64,000 bases of DNA from assembly GCA_031308135.1 (NCBI GenBank), contig JAHLJT010009436.1, forward strand, positions 216,891,286 to 216,955,285. The letters run 5' to 3'. Position numbers and translations under genes: made by a program. Below are positions 12,871 through 25,819 of the stretch, piece after piece. The notes below the pieces were generated by a model, which saw nothing but the letters and a program-made list of their open reading frames with translations, ran no database searches and was not told the DNA's origin. Numbering within the stretch: the first letter of the stretch is position 1; each line of letters starts with the position of its first letter. Origin of the DNA: Acheta domesticus (taxonomy: Eukaryota; Arthropoda; Insecta; Orthoptera; Gryllidae).

Positions 12871-13309
12871 AACGCGTTACTTGAAATCGAACTTTTCACC
12901 ATCAAATTGTCTGAGCTCTTAGGAATAATGTCAAAATTATGGTTTGTTTTTCAAAAACGCACAACAATCTTTTCATAACACGTAACAGACAAATTGAACC
13001 AAGATACTTCAAAATTGTCAAAGCAATAAATATCCAAAGGAAAAAATGCTGGCTGGCTAAGCCGTTAAGAACCTGGAATATTTTTAAATCTAATAAAGTT
13101 ACGAGATTTAAGAATACGAATTTATAAGTTCACATAAGTAATAAGAGCAATATTCAAACGTATATGAAAATGTTTCCATACTTCACAAATAAGTATTTGA
13201 GACAACATAATCGTATTACCAGGAACTGTTGATGTTTCAATGTTTTTCAGTATCAATGTTTCCATAGGATATAAATGCAATAAACGACTTAGCACAAGAC
13301 GATTGTACA
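12871..13309. other. AT-rich non-coding stretch
   Basis: Nothing supported. Confidence 0.5.
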
Positions 13310-13619
13310 CGCATCCCGCATCCCAGCACTTAACTCCCAGGAAGGGGTCGCGCCCCGCATCGTCTTGGACCTGTCGCCCTCTCCCTCGACCCGAACATCT
13401 CGGAAGACTCCGGTGCTTGGAGCGTCACGTTTCCGTGGTTCCCTTCGGGTTTCCGATTGTTTCGAGGGCCGCTTGTTTCGCTCGTCGTATGCGGTTCCGG
13501 AGTGGAAGGGGGCGGCGAGGTCGACTGGGCTGGCAGGGATGTTGGAGACTAGAAGCGGAGTATGGGGCTAAGGAGAGTGCTACGGCAATGCAGTGTTGGT
13601 GAGGTGGCGGTGAAGTTGG

Positions 13620-14260
<641 letters not shown>

Positions 14261-14460
14261 CCATCTGCGCGGCCTAAGGTTACCCCTCCCGAATTACAAT
14301 GGCGCGGAATATCATATTCGGGGCGGCGCGCGCGGCGGGCGTAAACGCCCTTCGCGTGGAAGAGGTGGCGGGGCGGGGGAGAGAGCAGGAAGGGAGGTGC
14401 GTAGCGAAACTCAGAAACCGCAACGACCCGAGGAGGGCTCTTCCGGAACCGGCAGCGTAA

Positions 14461-16779
14461 TAAAATATTTATGCAAAACTAATTTCGCGCTAAAAACGCG
14501 AGCTACCAGGACCGCAACATGAGCGCACTGCAAGAAACCGTTTCTGATAAGGGCCTAAGGGGTCGAGAGGTGATAGCCGTCTCGTGGGAACGTAAAATTA
14601 GATGCATAAAAATAGGTTATGTTGTTAATGGAAGCGGGAATTAAAGGCTTGGAAATATGAGACATACGTTATGGCTTGTCATAGGAAAGAACTCAAAAGT
14701 TCAAAAATGTGGTGTCTTTTGATTCCTTTTCCAAAGTATGTAGACATAATTTAACACTGAATTAACATTTAAACAATAAGTCAAGAATGGTTTTGTTTGT
14801 CTCGTGATTTACAATGGTTACATCCCACTTATTAATTTTATTTCAATGGTGATTTAACAATCAGCATAATTCAAACTTCAAAGAAAAAGATGGAATCAGC
14901 TTAATATTGATATTCCATTATTTTATAATTTAATTCGAATTGTGAAACCTAATTTTTTAATGCTTTGCACCACTGTTTTATCTTCGAATTTACATTTTTA
15001 CACTAATGTCTAAAGAATATGTATTCAATTATGAACATTATTCTTCAAATAGGTAGTAATTATAACATAAGTGTCTGTGCCTTAACTCCTTGAAAAATAA
15101 TTCAATACCAGAATGAATCTTTGATGAGTACATACACTATCTTCCGTAATTGTTTTGAACTCATCGTGCGTTGTCTAGGAGTTATAAATTGCTTGCTCCG
15201 CAGTGCAGATACGAAACTCCTTGATTTATTTATTATATTCTGAGAGGTTTTCGTTTTAACTATGAAACACTTCATTTTAACACACGAAAACTTTCATCGA
15301 TACAAATACCTACATTAAAAAATACATGTTTATCAATTATTTTACATCTACAAAAATTAATAAATTAAGACGACAGCTGAAAAAACGAATGTTTCTTGAG
15401 AACTTGAGCCAATTCAAAAATGCTCTCCGCACATGCTATCATGTGTAAGATGAACGGATAACTCTGACCATATGTATTTCGATGGTGAGTTTGCGATACT
15501 ACTTTGTAACCTATTATCACTTAGAAATGCGAATTAGGTTCAACGATTCTTGTATTTACAAAGAATATACCGCACCACAGCGCTGGAGAACATTCAAATG
15601 TGCAGAATTGCAATCGTTGGGATAAGATGCGCTACGTGAACCAGCAGGAAATTTTGAGTAGTCATGAAACGCACAGCGCGTTTACTTTTTTTTTTCACCA
15701 GCTGCTGCAAGAGCTTCTGTCATGCAGGTGTTACTCTATTACTTATTGCAACTGCACTATTACTAACATATTTTAGTAAGTAACCAGCAGTTACTTTAGC
15801 AAATTCAACAATGCCAATGCCCTTCAACAAGACTGACGCCACACCGCTCCCCATGGATTTAAATTTTGCCTGCAACGCAAATGTGTCTGTAGTTTACAAA
15901 CAGTTGCTCAAGCCGATCGCATTGGCAATTTACTTAAGCAAACTCCATGTGTTTCTCCAAACGATCCGAATGATTATTTCACAAGATTTGGACTCGTTCC
16001 TATTTCAAAACATTTAGTTGTGTACTTAATGTCGTTGCGCCTACGTATCTTCTGACTCCTCGACGTTCACCAGGCCCGTAACTTTCGCCCGTAACTCTTC
16101 AGTTTTAGGCAGAATGCTCCGTTTTTGGAGCTTGACTGCGCGTTTGAAAAACATCTTATTTCTTTCATTTTAAATTTGGTATAAGATGTAATTTGTATCA
16201 AATTTTAGATTTTTTATGAACCATTAAATCGTTATTCCATTTGCATCCAAATCACAATCTTTTAAAATGGAACTATAATTTTTTTTTACTTTATCATAAC
16301 GAGCGTAAACAGATGAATCCAATGACATAAGAAAAAGATGGAACATTCCTTTGCATTTTCTCTGAAAATTTTTTCTTGAAATCGCTGTTGGCGGTTGTAC
16401 AACGGCTCAAATGATGTCAATTTGAACACTTTTTTCGCTACGCTTTAATGTTTGGACTGATAATTCCAATAAATTGAAACAAAATGTCAATCAGAATTAT
16501 TAGTAAAGCTGAAGTAGTACGATTTTACGTGAGAACCATTTACTGATTCTCATCAGAAAAATCAGAGCAATAATATATTTTAAAGGAGGCTATTGTGGAA
16601 AAGAAAATATGTAGTAATGTATAAATCCGCGTTAACTATGTATTATTTGTTACACGCAGTAGTTGTAATATAGTATGTGGATTTACATTTGCAAACCAAC
16701 GAAATATGAAATATGTTTTAAATTAAATTAAAAAATATGGATTTGTAATACATTAGAAAGTAAATTTTCAAATTCCAAA
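14461..16779. other. Long AT-rich stretch
   Basis: About 2.3 kb of AT-rich DNA without repeats that I can name. A small tandem CCCGTAACT duplication lies near 16075-16100. No gene was recognised. Confidence 0.5.
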
Positions 16780-17260
16780 GCTAAAACCAAATTCTCCCAC
16801 CTGTTCACGCCGGTCCGTGCAAATCAGAAACGCTGTGCGCCTCTCGCAGTGCGTGCACACGTCCGCACGACGTCCCGGCGTCCAATGTGGACTCCACAAC
16901 CGCCTCGGCCCTCGCGAGCGCGCGCCCGATTTAAATTTCGTCCGCGAGCGAATTTTCCGTTCGCACCGCCGCCACGGCTTCCGAGTCGCTAGCCAAGCCA
17001 ATCAGCGACGGGGCTGGATGCTCGCCAGCTGCATCGCCGCGTGCTTTCGGGCGAACGAGGCCAATCAAGGCGCTCCTTGAAGCGAGCCAAGCAAGGGCCC
17101 TGGCGATCGGCAGGGAGGCCGACGCCCGCTCCGCATCCAGATACAACACCCCCACGTCTGCACGCCCGCTTGACGTCGCGACGCCGCCGTCGCCATCTTC
17201 GCGCTGACGTCGTCAGACGGACGACCACGCCCCGTTGAGGACACTATGGCCTTTTTTTTC
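16780..17260. promoter_or_regulatory. CpG-island promoter candidate (NF-Y, CRE, YY1-like sites)
   Basis: A compact CpG-rich block with motifs typical of TATA-less housekeeping promoters: CCAAT boxes at 16998 (CCAATCAGCG) and 17061 (CCAATCAAGG), CRE-like sites at 17171 (TGACGTCG) and 17205 (TGACGTCGTCA), a YY1-like GCCATCTTC at 17192-17200 and a GC box CCACGCCCC at 17225. No TATA box is evident. The direction of transcription is unclear: the YY1 motif orientation would fit leftward initiation, while a T-rich run ending in TTTTGCAG at 17300 would fit an acceptor site in a rightward transcript. The arginine-rich frames in both directions are not convincing proteins. Open-chromatin or 5'-end data would settle it. 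Confidence 0.45.
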
Positions 17261-17640
17261 GGCAGAGCCGAAGGTTGGTGTGTTTTTTGTCTTTTGCAGT
17301 TCGCACGCATTTCGGCGTTTTACTGCTATGTGCTAGTGGCTGGTGTAGGTTCGTGTCGGACTTTAGTAGCCAAATCGGCTTCTGTGTTTAGTTGTTTGTG
17401 ACTGACTTGAGTCATGGTGTTTGTTGCACTACACCCTCCAAATATCCGAGGGAAGTGCTTGTCTGCTTTGCCCTACAGTGAGGATCTGTCGAGCTAATTG
17501 TTTATACTTCGCCAGTGCTTCGCTGCTTTGAAGGAGATTCTGTCTCCGCTAGTTTGAAAGGCTTCTTGCCCTGACTGGCAGTTCGCACTTTGCGGTGGCA
17601 ACCGAATAAAATTCGAAGAACAGTGTCTACAAGATTTCTT
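17261..17640 (+). other. Possible transcribed flank of the promoter candidate
   Basis: This T- and G-biased, non-repetitive stretch lies directly right of the promoter-like block. It contains a good pyrimidine tract plus CAG (17280-17300). The words CAGTTCGCAC recur near 17297 and 17579. No open frame of note was found, so if it is transcribed it would be non-coding or untranslated. Confidence 0.2.
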
Positions 17641-17761
17641 CCAAGAATGAGATGTAATTTTTTCAATTAAAATATCAAAGGTGCAAATTTATATTTTGTC
17701 TTTCAAGAAAATAACTTTTTTCAAATCTCTTACATAAAAGCTGTAAATGACACCGAAGCCT

Positions 17762-17990
17762 CCATCTTCGCGCTGACGTTGTCTAACATACATGTTGAGT
17801 ACACTCCGATATCAGATCGTTTAAAAAGCTCTGAGAACAAGAATAACACGCAGGCTGCGATGGGTATGTAAACATGGATTTATTTAGAGCTGCACTTTAA
17901 ATTGTCATCAGTTGGTTTACTTCATATAATCGGGAGCTTGGACGTTACCACAGTGACGTCATCGTAGTGACGTCTAAGCTCGCGATTGGA
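17762..17990. promoter_or_regulatory. Partial duplicate of promoter motif plus CRE pair
   Basis: The segment at 17762-17810 repeats the part at 17192-17249: both share CCATCTTCGCGCTGACGT, GTC and, further on, GTTGAG followed by ACACT. The copy has lost CpGs (TGACGTTG against TGACGTCG). Downstream are a perfect palindromic CRE (TGACGTCA, 17954-17961), TGACGTCT (17968-17975) and an inverted CCAAT box (ATTGG, 17985-17989). Confidence 0.45.
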
Positions 17991-18096
17991 CGACACTGTA
18001 ACAGTTGATGACCTGTCAGGAGCAGCTGCAAAATAAATCCCAGTATTGTAAACTAATTACATAGAATTGCTGTATATGACAAAGGGCTATGACTTT

Positions 18097-18168
18097 TTTT
18101 AAGATAAAATGTGTTAACTTAAATATCAAGCTCCCAATTTATATTAGTGTATCGAGACATCAATGAGA
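18097..18168. repeat. 72-bp direct repeat, copy 1
   Basis: This is nearly identical to 18561-18632 (one difference seen, CAAG against CAAA). It is followed by a 20-bp tandem duplication (CTCTTTCACAGAAAACTAT at 18183 and 18203). The two copies lie 464 bp apart in the same orientation. Confidence 0.9.
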
Positions 18169-18436
18169 ACAGACTATTATTGCTCTTTCACAGAAAACTA
18201 TACTCTTTCACAGAAAACTATCAGTCTTGTATGACATCTCGCATGAAAATACATCTTGGTAATTCCAATGCTTCTCAATGGACACCGAATAAAGAAAATA
18301 AGTTTTTCCTTGTGAATGACGACATCATATAACTTAAGTATACTGTGAATAGCAAACGTACGACTAATGACGAACGTACGGATAGTTTATTGACATTGAT
18401 TTTAATGAATCACTATCTGGAACAAGTTACTTTTCT

Positions 18437-18480
18437 GAACAAGAAGAAGAAGAAGAAAAAGAAAAAGAAGAAGAAGAAAA
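18437..18480 (+). repeat. (AAG)n/(AAAAG)n microsatellite
   Basis: A short purine microsatellite, mostly AAG units. It gives a polylysine stretch in a spurious frame. Confidence 0.85.
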
Positions 18481-18560
18481 CTAACGAATACGTTTACAAA
18501 CGTTTATGCGCATTTTTCGACAATTCGATAATTTATCACAATTTTGTTTAGAAAAATGTG

Positions 18561-18632
18561 TTTTAAGATAAAATGTGTTAACTTAAATATCAAACTCCCA
18601 ATTTATATTAGTGTATCGAGACATCAATGAGA
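18561..18632. repeat. 72-bp direct repeat, copy 2
   Basis: The partner of 18097-18168 in the same orientation. The intervening DNA is unrelated to known genes. Confidence 0.9.
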
Positions 18633-18640
18633 TATAGATG

Positions 18641-18999
18641 AATCGAAGCAAACGTGCTCCGACATGCATCAGTGAAGTCGTATGTTATCTGGCAACAATT
18701 GCAGTCTTTCCAATTCTTCTTAGAACTGATAGGTAACGGAATTGTCCTCGCGCTACACATCTGTAAATAGAAAATTAACTTGTTTTTAAAACGATCCACA
18801 CATTTAACAAGAAAAGACAAGACGCGACGTCGACGCAGCAAAACTTGCCACTTTTCTTGTAATAATTTTTAACTTTTCGCCTCACTTCAGAACGATGAAC
18901 CATAAAACGCAAGGTCGTGCAATAAAAACGCAACCTCCACGAGAAAGAAAATTTCAATCTACTCTGAGCACTCCGTCCTCTTCAAGAGCCGCCGTGAAC
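18641..18999. other. AT-rich non-coding stretch
   Basis: Nothing supported. Confidence 0.5.
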
Positions 19000-20240
19000 G
19001 TATAGCGCGCCCCAGAGAAAATCATATTACGTCCCTCTCGACGCTACGTCAACAAAGTACGCGCCTCCTCGGGCCTGACACGTCGCATGTCGTGGGCCTC
19101 GCAACAGCACGGGGGGACGGATTACGAGTATCGGACAACGCGGCGACACGGGCCGAGGGGGGGGGGGCGGGGCGGCCTTGGCGCCGCGCCGCGGGCGGGA
19201 GGCTCGCCCGCAACGTCGCCGGCGCGGCGTCGCCCCGGGGGCGAAAGCCGCGCCCGCCGCGCCCGCCCACGGGCAGCCAAGCGCGCTATCAGGGCGCGAC
19301 AGAAGCGACACCGCCTTCGCCGCCTCCACCGCCGCCACCGCTGCCGTCGCCGCCCGCAGCCGGGCGCCGACTTGGTGACCGCCCAGCCGAGCGACAGCCC
19401 GCTCGCCCGCCGTTCCCTCACCCATCACACCCCCGCCCGCCCCTCTCTTCTTCCCCTCCCCCTCCGTCCGCCCTCAGACACGCCCCAGCGCCGTAACCTA
19501 ATACACTGCTGCCGCACCAGCGACGGCTTTGTTCGTCGGGCAGCGAGCAAACCACCCCGCCCCGCCACGTCGCTCCCGGTCCCTCATTCCCTCCCCATCC
19601 CCCTCACTCTCGCTCCCTGTCCTCCCGCGAATCCTCATCCCTCGCGCTCTGCCTCCCTTCTCCGCGGCAGCCCTCGCGGCGCGGCGCGGTGCGGCCTCTC
19701 CCCCTCGCTGCCAGGAGTGTCCACCCCCGGCAGCAGCGCGGACGGCTTACAATTCCATCTGCGAGGCATAAAATTGTTTAAAGGCGCTTTCGATCCGCCG
19801 CTGCGGTCTTTGTTTTACGCGCGCGTGACGTCAGGTGCGAGCGGAAGGTATCAGTGCGGCCGCGGGCCCCGATCGCCTCCCCTCGAGAAGTGCTCCCCGC
19901 CCGCGCCGCGCCGCGGCGAAATAATAAAAATGATAAATTCACCCCTCCCTAATGTCCGCGCCCCAGGCCTTTTATGCGGCAGGCGAGAGCACCTCACCGC
20001 GCTGCGAGGTGGCGGCGAGGGAGAAGGCGGGGCCCGGGGCGGCCGCTAGCCGGCGAGTTCCGTGAGTTGGCTCGGGCGCCGCCGGCCGTAGATTTGAAGG
20101 CGGAGGCGTTGATGATAGCGGAGGATGAAATTCAGATTGGCAGAAGTTGTACGGATGGGGTGGCGGAGGGTAGAAAGGAATCGAATCGAAGCGAGGCGGG
20201 GATGGTGAGTTGAGGTCGGAGCCACAATTGCGACCAAAGA
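19000..20240. other. CpG-rich block, 1.2 kb
   Basis: One of the strongest CpG-rich blocks. It includes a G-run (near 19157-19168) and C-rich pyrimidine tracts at 19430-19640. A 320-codon plus frame (19087-20049) is open, but so are overlapping frames of 99-134 codons on both strands. The peptide is low-complexity R/P/A/S without a domain. I read it as a regulatory or promoter-like island rather than a gene. Confidence 0.45.
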
Positions 20241-20629
20241 AAGATGCTAACGGACTAGTCCCGGAGAAACAGTCCGCAGGGGTGTAATATGTAATGGAAG
20301 GGAATCGACAAAACGGGAAGTGATGATGAATATCTGCAAGAGAATGTACGGTCAAAAATCAATTAATTGAAATTATAGTACTAAAGCGAGAAAAACTTTA
20401 ACGCAAATGTGACAGTAACTTTTGGGGATGTAAATACGTTTTCTCTAGGGTACCGAGAAAACACGTTTCGATACTAACAGCTTATGCTGACAATTTTTCC
20501 TTATTAAATAATTTTAATTTTTAATATCGCCACGTTAATGCAAGTGACGACCATCGAAACTACATAAACGAGGTTTCCTCAATGAAAGTAACAACAGCAT
20601 GACATCGAAGATGAATGGGAAGACTTGCG
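20241..20629. other. AT-rich non-coding stretch
   Basis: Nothing supported. Confidence 0.5.
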
Positions 20630-20960
20630 GAAAGCATGAAACTAAACCATCAGCGCGCCGACCGGAGGGACAGGACAGTAACGGCTCTGGCGACGTACGA
20701 GCGGGAGAGAGCGGACGCGCCGCCAGAATCTCCTCATCCCGAGCAGCACATCCCCTCGACGGAGGTTTCTTTCCGCGAGAATAAAACCTGGCGCCCTTCC
20801 GCCCCCGCGCGCCGCGAGGCGGCGGCGGCGGCGGTGGAGCCTTTTGTTTCGGGGCGCGCGCTTGGGCCCTGTCTCCTCCGTCAGCGCGCCACCACGAGCA
20901 GTAGGCCGAAATAGCACCAACAGCGCACTCGTCAGATTTTTCGCTCTTTCGAAGCAAGCA
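20630..20960. other. CpG-rich block
   Basis: A small CpG-rich block with a (GGC)n run near 20817-20834. No recognised gene. Confidence 0.4.
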
Positions 20961-21060
20961 CTTCACGCCACGAAAAGAAACAGTGTTGTCGCATGAAATT
21001 ATTTTTTAGGTGCCAATAAACGCAGGAATAACTTGATGCTTGAGAGGAAAAGAACTACTT

Positions 21061-21240
21061 TTTTTTAATTTATTTATTTAAGGTCGCTTTTGAACAACAA
21101 TGGCCGTAACACTGCAAGTAACGGACACACACAAACATCAATGACACGTGCGGGATTAGAACCAGGTACCCTTCACGCACGAGGTAGCTGCGGCTCTTCA
21201 GCCTTCAGCCTTCAGCCTTAGTGATCTGGGGTATCCAGGC
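21061..21240 (-). mobile_element. tRNA-derived SINE-like repeat
   Basis: On the minus strand GGTTCTAATCC (complement of 21153-21163) fits the pol III B box, and the preceding GC-richer segment fits a decayed tRNA half. A heptamer-type run, TTCAGCC three times, lies at 21198-21218. The other side is T/A-rich. The A box is not clear, so this is a probable SINE fragment rather than a tRNA gene. Confidence 0.4.
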
Positions 21241-23050
21241 TGGCAACTACATTTTTTTGTTCGGAAGCATACGAGGAAAAGCAGTATCATCGCACCGCAG
21301 ATTATTGTGAAAGTAGATGAAACTCGCAATTGATATGGAGCTTAGAGAGGAACTTACAAATTTAAAGAATTTTATCAATTTTATTTTGTTCTGTAAAATA
21401 AGAGCATGATAACTAATAAATTGCAAACGATTTACACACTTGCGCACCGAAACTTCAAACTCAGCTAAAAAATTAGACGAAAAATAGGTTATTTTTATTT
21501 TCATATTTTTTTACGCATAGCTTAAATGTTTAATTTTGTTGTAAGATGTCTCAATATTCCTAAAGTAGTAGTTCCCTTCTACGTACCAATTAATGAAGGT
21601 GTAAATTACGAAAGCATTCGTTCTTTTCCGCGCGATCTTGCTAAAAAAATATATGTTAAAGTATTTTTTATTTGGAAGGTTTTACAAAAAATCCCAATTT
21701 TTCATGAATGGATTTGTCATCAAATCACTATTTCACAAGCTTAAATGAATATCCGGGAAATTCTCTTATTTTGTAAATTATAATTAGCAGTTCCACTTGC
21801 AAACCATCCGTTACATCACTTTATAAGTTAGATGTACCAGCTACTCTAAGCAACTTCCTTTACTTCGAATTAGATTGTGGACTTCATGTTTTGGAAAAGG
21901 TAGATAATGAATAAGGTAAAAGTAAACATCTGTAGAATCTGTGGATTTATAATGTAAGGAATGTATGACATAGCGTTTCAATCATTCTTTTTTCCATAAA
22001 TATTTTTTCATGTATAGTCACTTAATCTTTATGTTGAAAATATATTGAACATTAAATAAGTATTAAATTACAAAAAGCATTTTTAGTGTGGCGTTTGCGC
22101 TGGATTGTGATGAAACATTCTGCAGACATGCTTAATTCCGATTTCTACAGGCATACCATCTTCTGAAATTTCTCTGCTGAGGTGGTCATACTGTGTCTGG
22201 TAGCATAAAGAATGACAATCTGCGTGCTGGAGCTTTACTTATTATATTAATCAAACACTTGATGGAACATTTTATCACAGTAGCTTAATTATGATTACAT
22301 CATTGAAGGTGGATTTATCTAGTGAACTGGCATATCTGCGGCTCCTACCATATTACTTTGGAGTACTTCTTTTTGGAGCACCAGATCCAAGTACTTTTAA
22401 TGAAATCAAAACACTCATTCACAACGTAAATTTAAAGAATCAGTGCTCGCAACCTTAAAATAACATGGTCCTCACTCGACATTTGGTTTTGCCATTTTCT
22501 TTCTCTGTCAGATCTACAACATATTACAACAGATTTGAAATCAGGCTTGAAACAAAACCTCCTCTGAATCAAACGAAGCATCATTTTGCGTACCATTTTT
22601 AGACTCGTCAAAATTTTCAAACTGCTTTCGCGAAAAAATACTCCGTAACATACATTCTTATTATTATGATGCAATATTTCAACCACGGTGTAAGATACAT
22701 AGGTGTATTCACTCCCAGTCTAAAACTGAAGTTTATGTGAGGCTAGTTCTCATAGTTCTCCCAAATAAGCGCTGCGATCTTTGAGTCTCATTGGGTATGG
22801 ACGTCATTGGCCATGATCCATTCGGCAGCTCTGTGGCTAGCTGATTTCAAATCAGTGATTTGTCGTTTCGTGGTGGAATTGGAAAAGTCTAGAGCGAACA
22901 GTTACGAAAATGGGTAGGAAATGTTTTTTTAAAACTATATTAGCCACAGTTTAAAATGTCATCTTAAGATGTGTATCTTACACCGTGACCCAAACCGATT
23001 GTGATTGTGTAAGCGAAAACCTCTGTTATTTTATCGACTTCTCCTCCTGT
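21241..23050. other. Long AT-rich stretch
   Basis: AT-rich DNA. The complement of about 22548-22664 contains a 38-codon open stretch rich in acidic, asparagine and serine residues, too short to call an exon. Nothing else was seen. Confidence 0.45.
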
Positions 23051-23290
23051 TTTTCGAGCTCCCGTTTGGCGCAGGCGGGCCCACTGTGCCCCGCGCCGCA
23101 GCCAGACGCCCGTCCCCGCGCGTTGCGAAGTCAGGCAGGCGGCGGCGGCTGGCGCTGGCTGAATGTCATGCGAGGACGCTGCGCCGCAACGCGCTGGCGG
23201 GAGCGCGCCCGCGGAAATTTCAGGCTCAAAAGCGGTCAGCTAGAAACACGCTTCGTTGATGTGGCCCCGTGGCTTGTACACGACGGTAGT
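23051..23290. other. Small CpG-rich block
   Basis: About 240 bp of CpG-rich sequence. A plus frame (22985-23392) of 135 codons crosses it but has no recognised domain. Confidence 0.4.
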
Positions 23291-25520
23291 GAAATGCGCA
23301 GGAAGAAAAGCGAGGAGGAGGACGAGAAAACGAGGGAAAAAATGAGTTTGCTCTTCCCGCTTCCTTTTACCGATATTAAAAATAAACCTTAGAGCCTTTG
23401 CTTATAAATTTTAAATGGGTATAATTGAAACATTGTTCATTTAAATGAAGTGATTAAATTATAAATGAACGAAAGAATCTGATTATTTCAAAAATTTCTA
23501 GAGAGTAACCGACGACAGGATTTTTTCATTACTTTAATTACATTCAATTTTTTGGAAAATTTTCAGAAAATTAGGGGTATTGTTATCAATAATTTATTAA
23601 CATATTTGAATACATGTGTAATAAACCTATTTCCAAAGAATTTCACAGACTACCTCGTAAAAATCGGCCGTTTGACTGAAAGCAGCAGAAAATATATCAC
23701 TTATCCCCTCTTCTCAATTACTTATTGCCCAATGTATTTAGCTGAACATTTTAACTGATTCATTCTCTGCTAAGCTGAATGAATTCAAAAGAAACCAGCT
23801 AAATAACTGTCAATGTAGATAACGAAACTACAATATTTCCAACGAGAAAACTTAAAAGATTCTATTTCACTTCTCAGAAATTGAATAGATTCCTTAACAT
23901 TGTGGCACAGCATGTCTTATTGTCGCATGTCTTATGAGAAAAATTACGTTGCAAGTTAGACAACGTATTGAACATAAAAAAAGTGTTAGAAATACCCAAA
24001 AAAACATTACAAAAGTAGCCTTTGCACTTTTCGTCATCAGTTTTACTTGCACTTACATGCAATACTTGCCGAAAATAAGTAAATAATTATGCTTCTTATT
24101 AACGTCCTTTTTATGATGTAGATCAATTAAAGAACGCGTTTTAAGTTTGTAAAGACAGATAAAATCTGAGGATTACAAATTATAAACAGTCGAGTCCGTT
24201 GTTTGTGTTATGGGTCGTGGGTAGTTTAATTCCGTTCGTGCATCACGTCCATTTTAAAAATGAATATAAAAAGAAATACCTTCGCTTCGAAATCTCATAA
24301 GCGGGGGCGCACCGGCGGAGGGAGGGGTTTCATGACTTCACCCTCACTTCAGAAGCTGATAACATAAATTCACTTATAAACTTTACTGTGCACTATTACA
24401 ATGTCGGCGTGGAATCGTCACTACAGCAATACATGGACCTAACAGGGAAAGGGAGAGATTTTTTCCTCAGTTGATTCAACTGAATAGAACTATTCTCCCA
24501 TTGATGAAATTCCGCAGCATCAATCATCTAAAATAACGATACAAAAAACTGGAAATAAAAGAAAGATAATAAAGGTAATTTTCAAACTTAACAAGAATCG
24601 ACCTCGATGCGCAATTACGGAAAGAGCAAGCGAACATTTTAAAATATTTAAATTGGAAGGCAAGGGATTATATTGGAAGGCAAGGGCAAACGTAAAGATT
24701 TTTCAAGCTAATATTTCCATATAATTCGTCATATCACATGTTAATGTCAATTTTCTATTATGCATTACTGTTTAACAACACTGTTTTTAAGAAATGTAAC
24801 ATTTCAATCCATTCATTCAATACTGAATCAAAAAAATCGTTCAAATATCATCATTTTTCATTCATAGAAATATTAGATTACTGGCATTTTCTACATGGAA
24901 TATTTTTATTTTGATATTTTTTATTAAAATTTTCAGGGGTCTTTGGAATGATAATTCTAATACAAGAACATGACATCGTTCGAGTGAAGTATGATGCAAT
25001 CATTTTCCATTTGCTTCCTCTCATCAAATACAGCAATCTCAAAATAGTATATTTGGGAAACAAAATATTTAAATGTTTTTCCTTTTCAAAATAATCGTTC
25101 TTATCTTTCAAAAGGATCATCTTAATACTGTAACATACATTTCAATATATGTGTAGTATTCAACAGATCTAAGAAATAACGCCTGAAAATATAATGTATA
25201 GTAAAGAAGTGTTTCGAAAATAATTTTTATAACCCAACCAATATATAACATTTGACTATTTTTTTCATTAAATCTCACGCTAATGAAACATCAGCTGCGC
25301 CTCTCGTATCTTCTTCGTTCCTCCTCAGCGTTCCTTAACCCTAATGTATATTAAAAACTCCTGAACGAAATTCCGTAAGTCTCCAATTTTCTACTTCGTA
25401 ACCAGCGTCGAGAAAAGGTTGTTCCAAATATTACGTCAATTTTTATCTCGCGAGGCATCTCGGAAAACGTGTCCCCCTTTTCCGCGTCGAAGAAAAACGA
25501 CCGCATTAAAGCACAGGGCC
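23291..25520. other. Long AT-rich stretch
   Basis: AT-rich with a GC patch at 24300-24350. A 20-bp tandem duplication (ATTGGAAGGCAAGGG at 24652 and 24672) is present. No gene was recognised. Confidence 0.5.
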
Positions 25521-25529
25521 GCCAGAACT

Positions 25530-25819
25530 TCTAGTCGGCGATAAAACGCGCATAAGGGGCGCCTCTTGCACCTCGTGTGCGCGCGCGCGCCCGCCGCGGC
25601 GGGGTGGGGGGAGGGGAGAAGCTGGAGGAGCGAGCCGAATTTCACCCTTGCATGCGCGCCAATTACTCGCACGCCACGTCACTGGCGTCCGCGCTTCCAC
25701 ACGCCACGCGAGTCGACGCGACCCCGCCGCAGCCGCCGCCGCGTCGCAAGGGCAAGCGGATGTCTGCTAAGGATGCTTCGACGACGGGCAGAACGACTGT
25801 TTGGAGGCGCGTAAAGGAT
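25530..25819. other. CpG-rich block next to a minisatellite
   Basis: A short CpG-rich block with (CG)n near 25580. It merges into the minisatellite to the right. No recognised gene. Confidence 0.4.

Noticed and set aside
19087..20049. 320-codon plus frame
   Set aside because: Low-complexity R/P/A/S peptide in a CpG-rich block with competing frames and no known domain.
22548..22664. Short acidic/asparagine-rich exon on the minus strand
   Set aside because: Only 38 codons are open, with no splice context that I can defend and no family resemblance.
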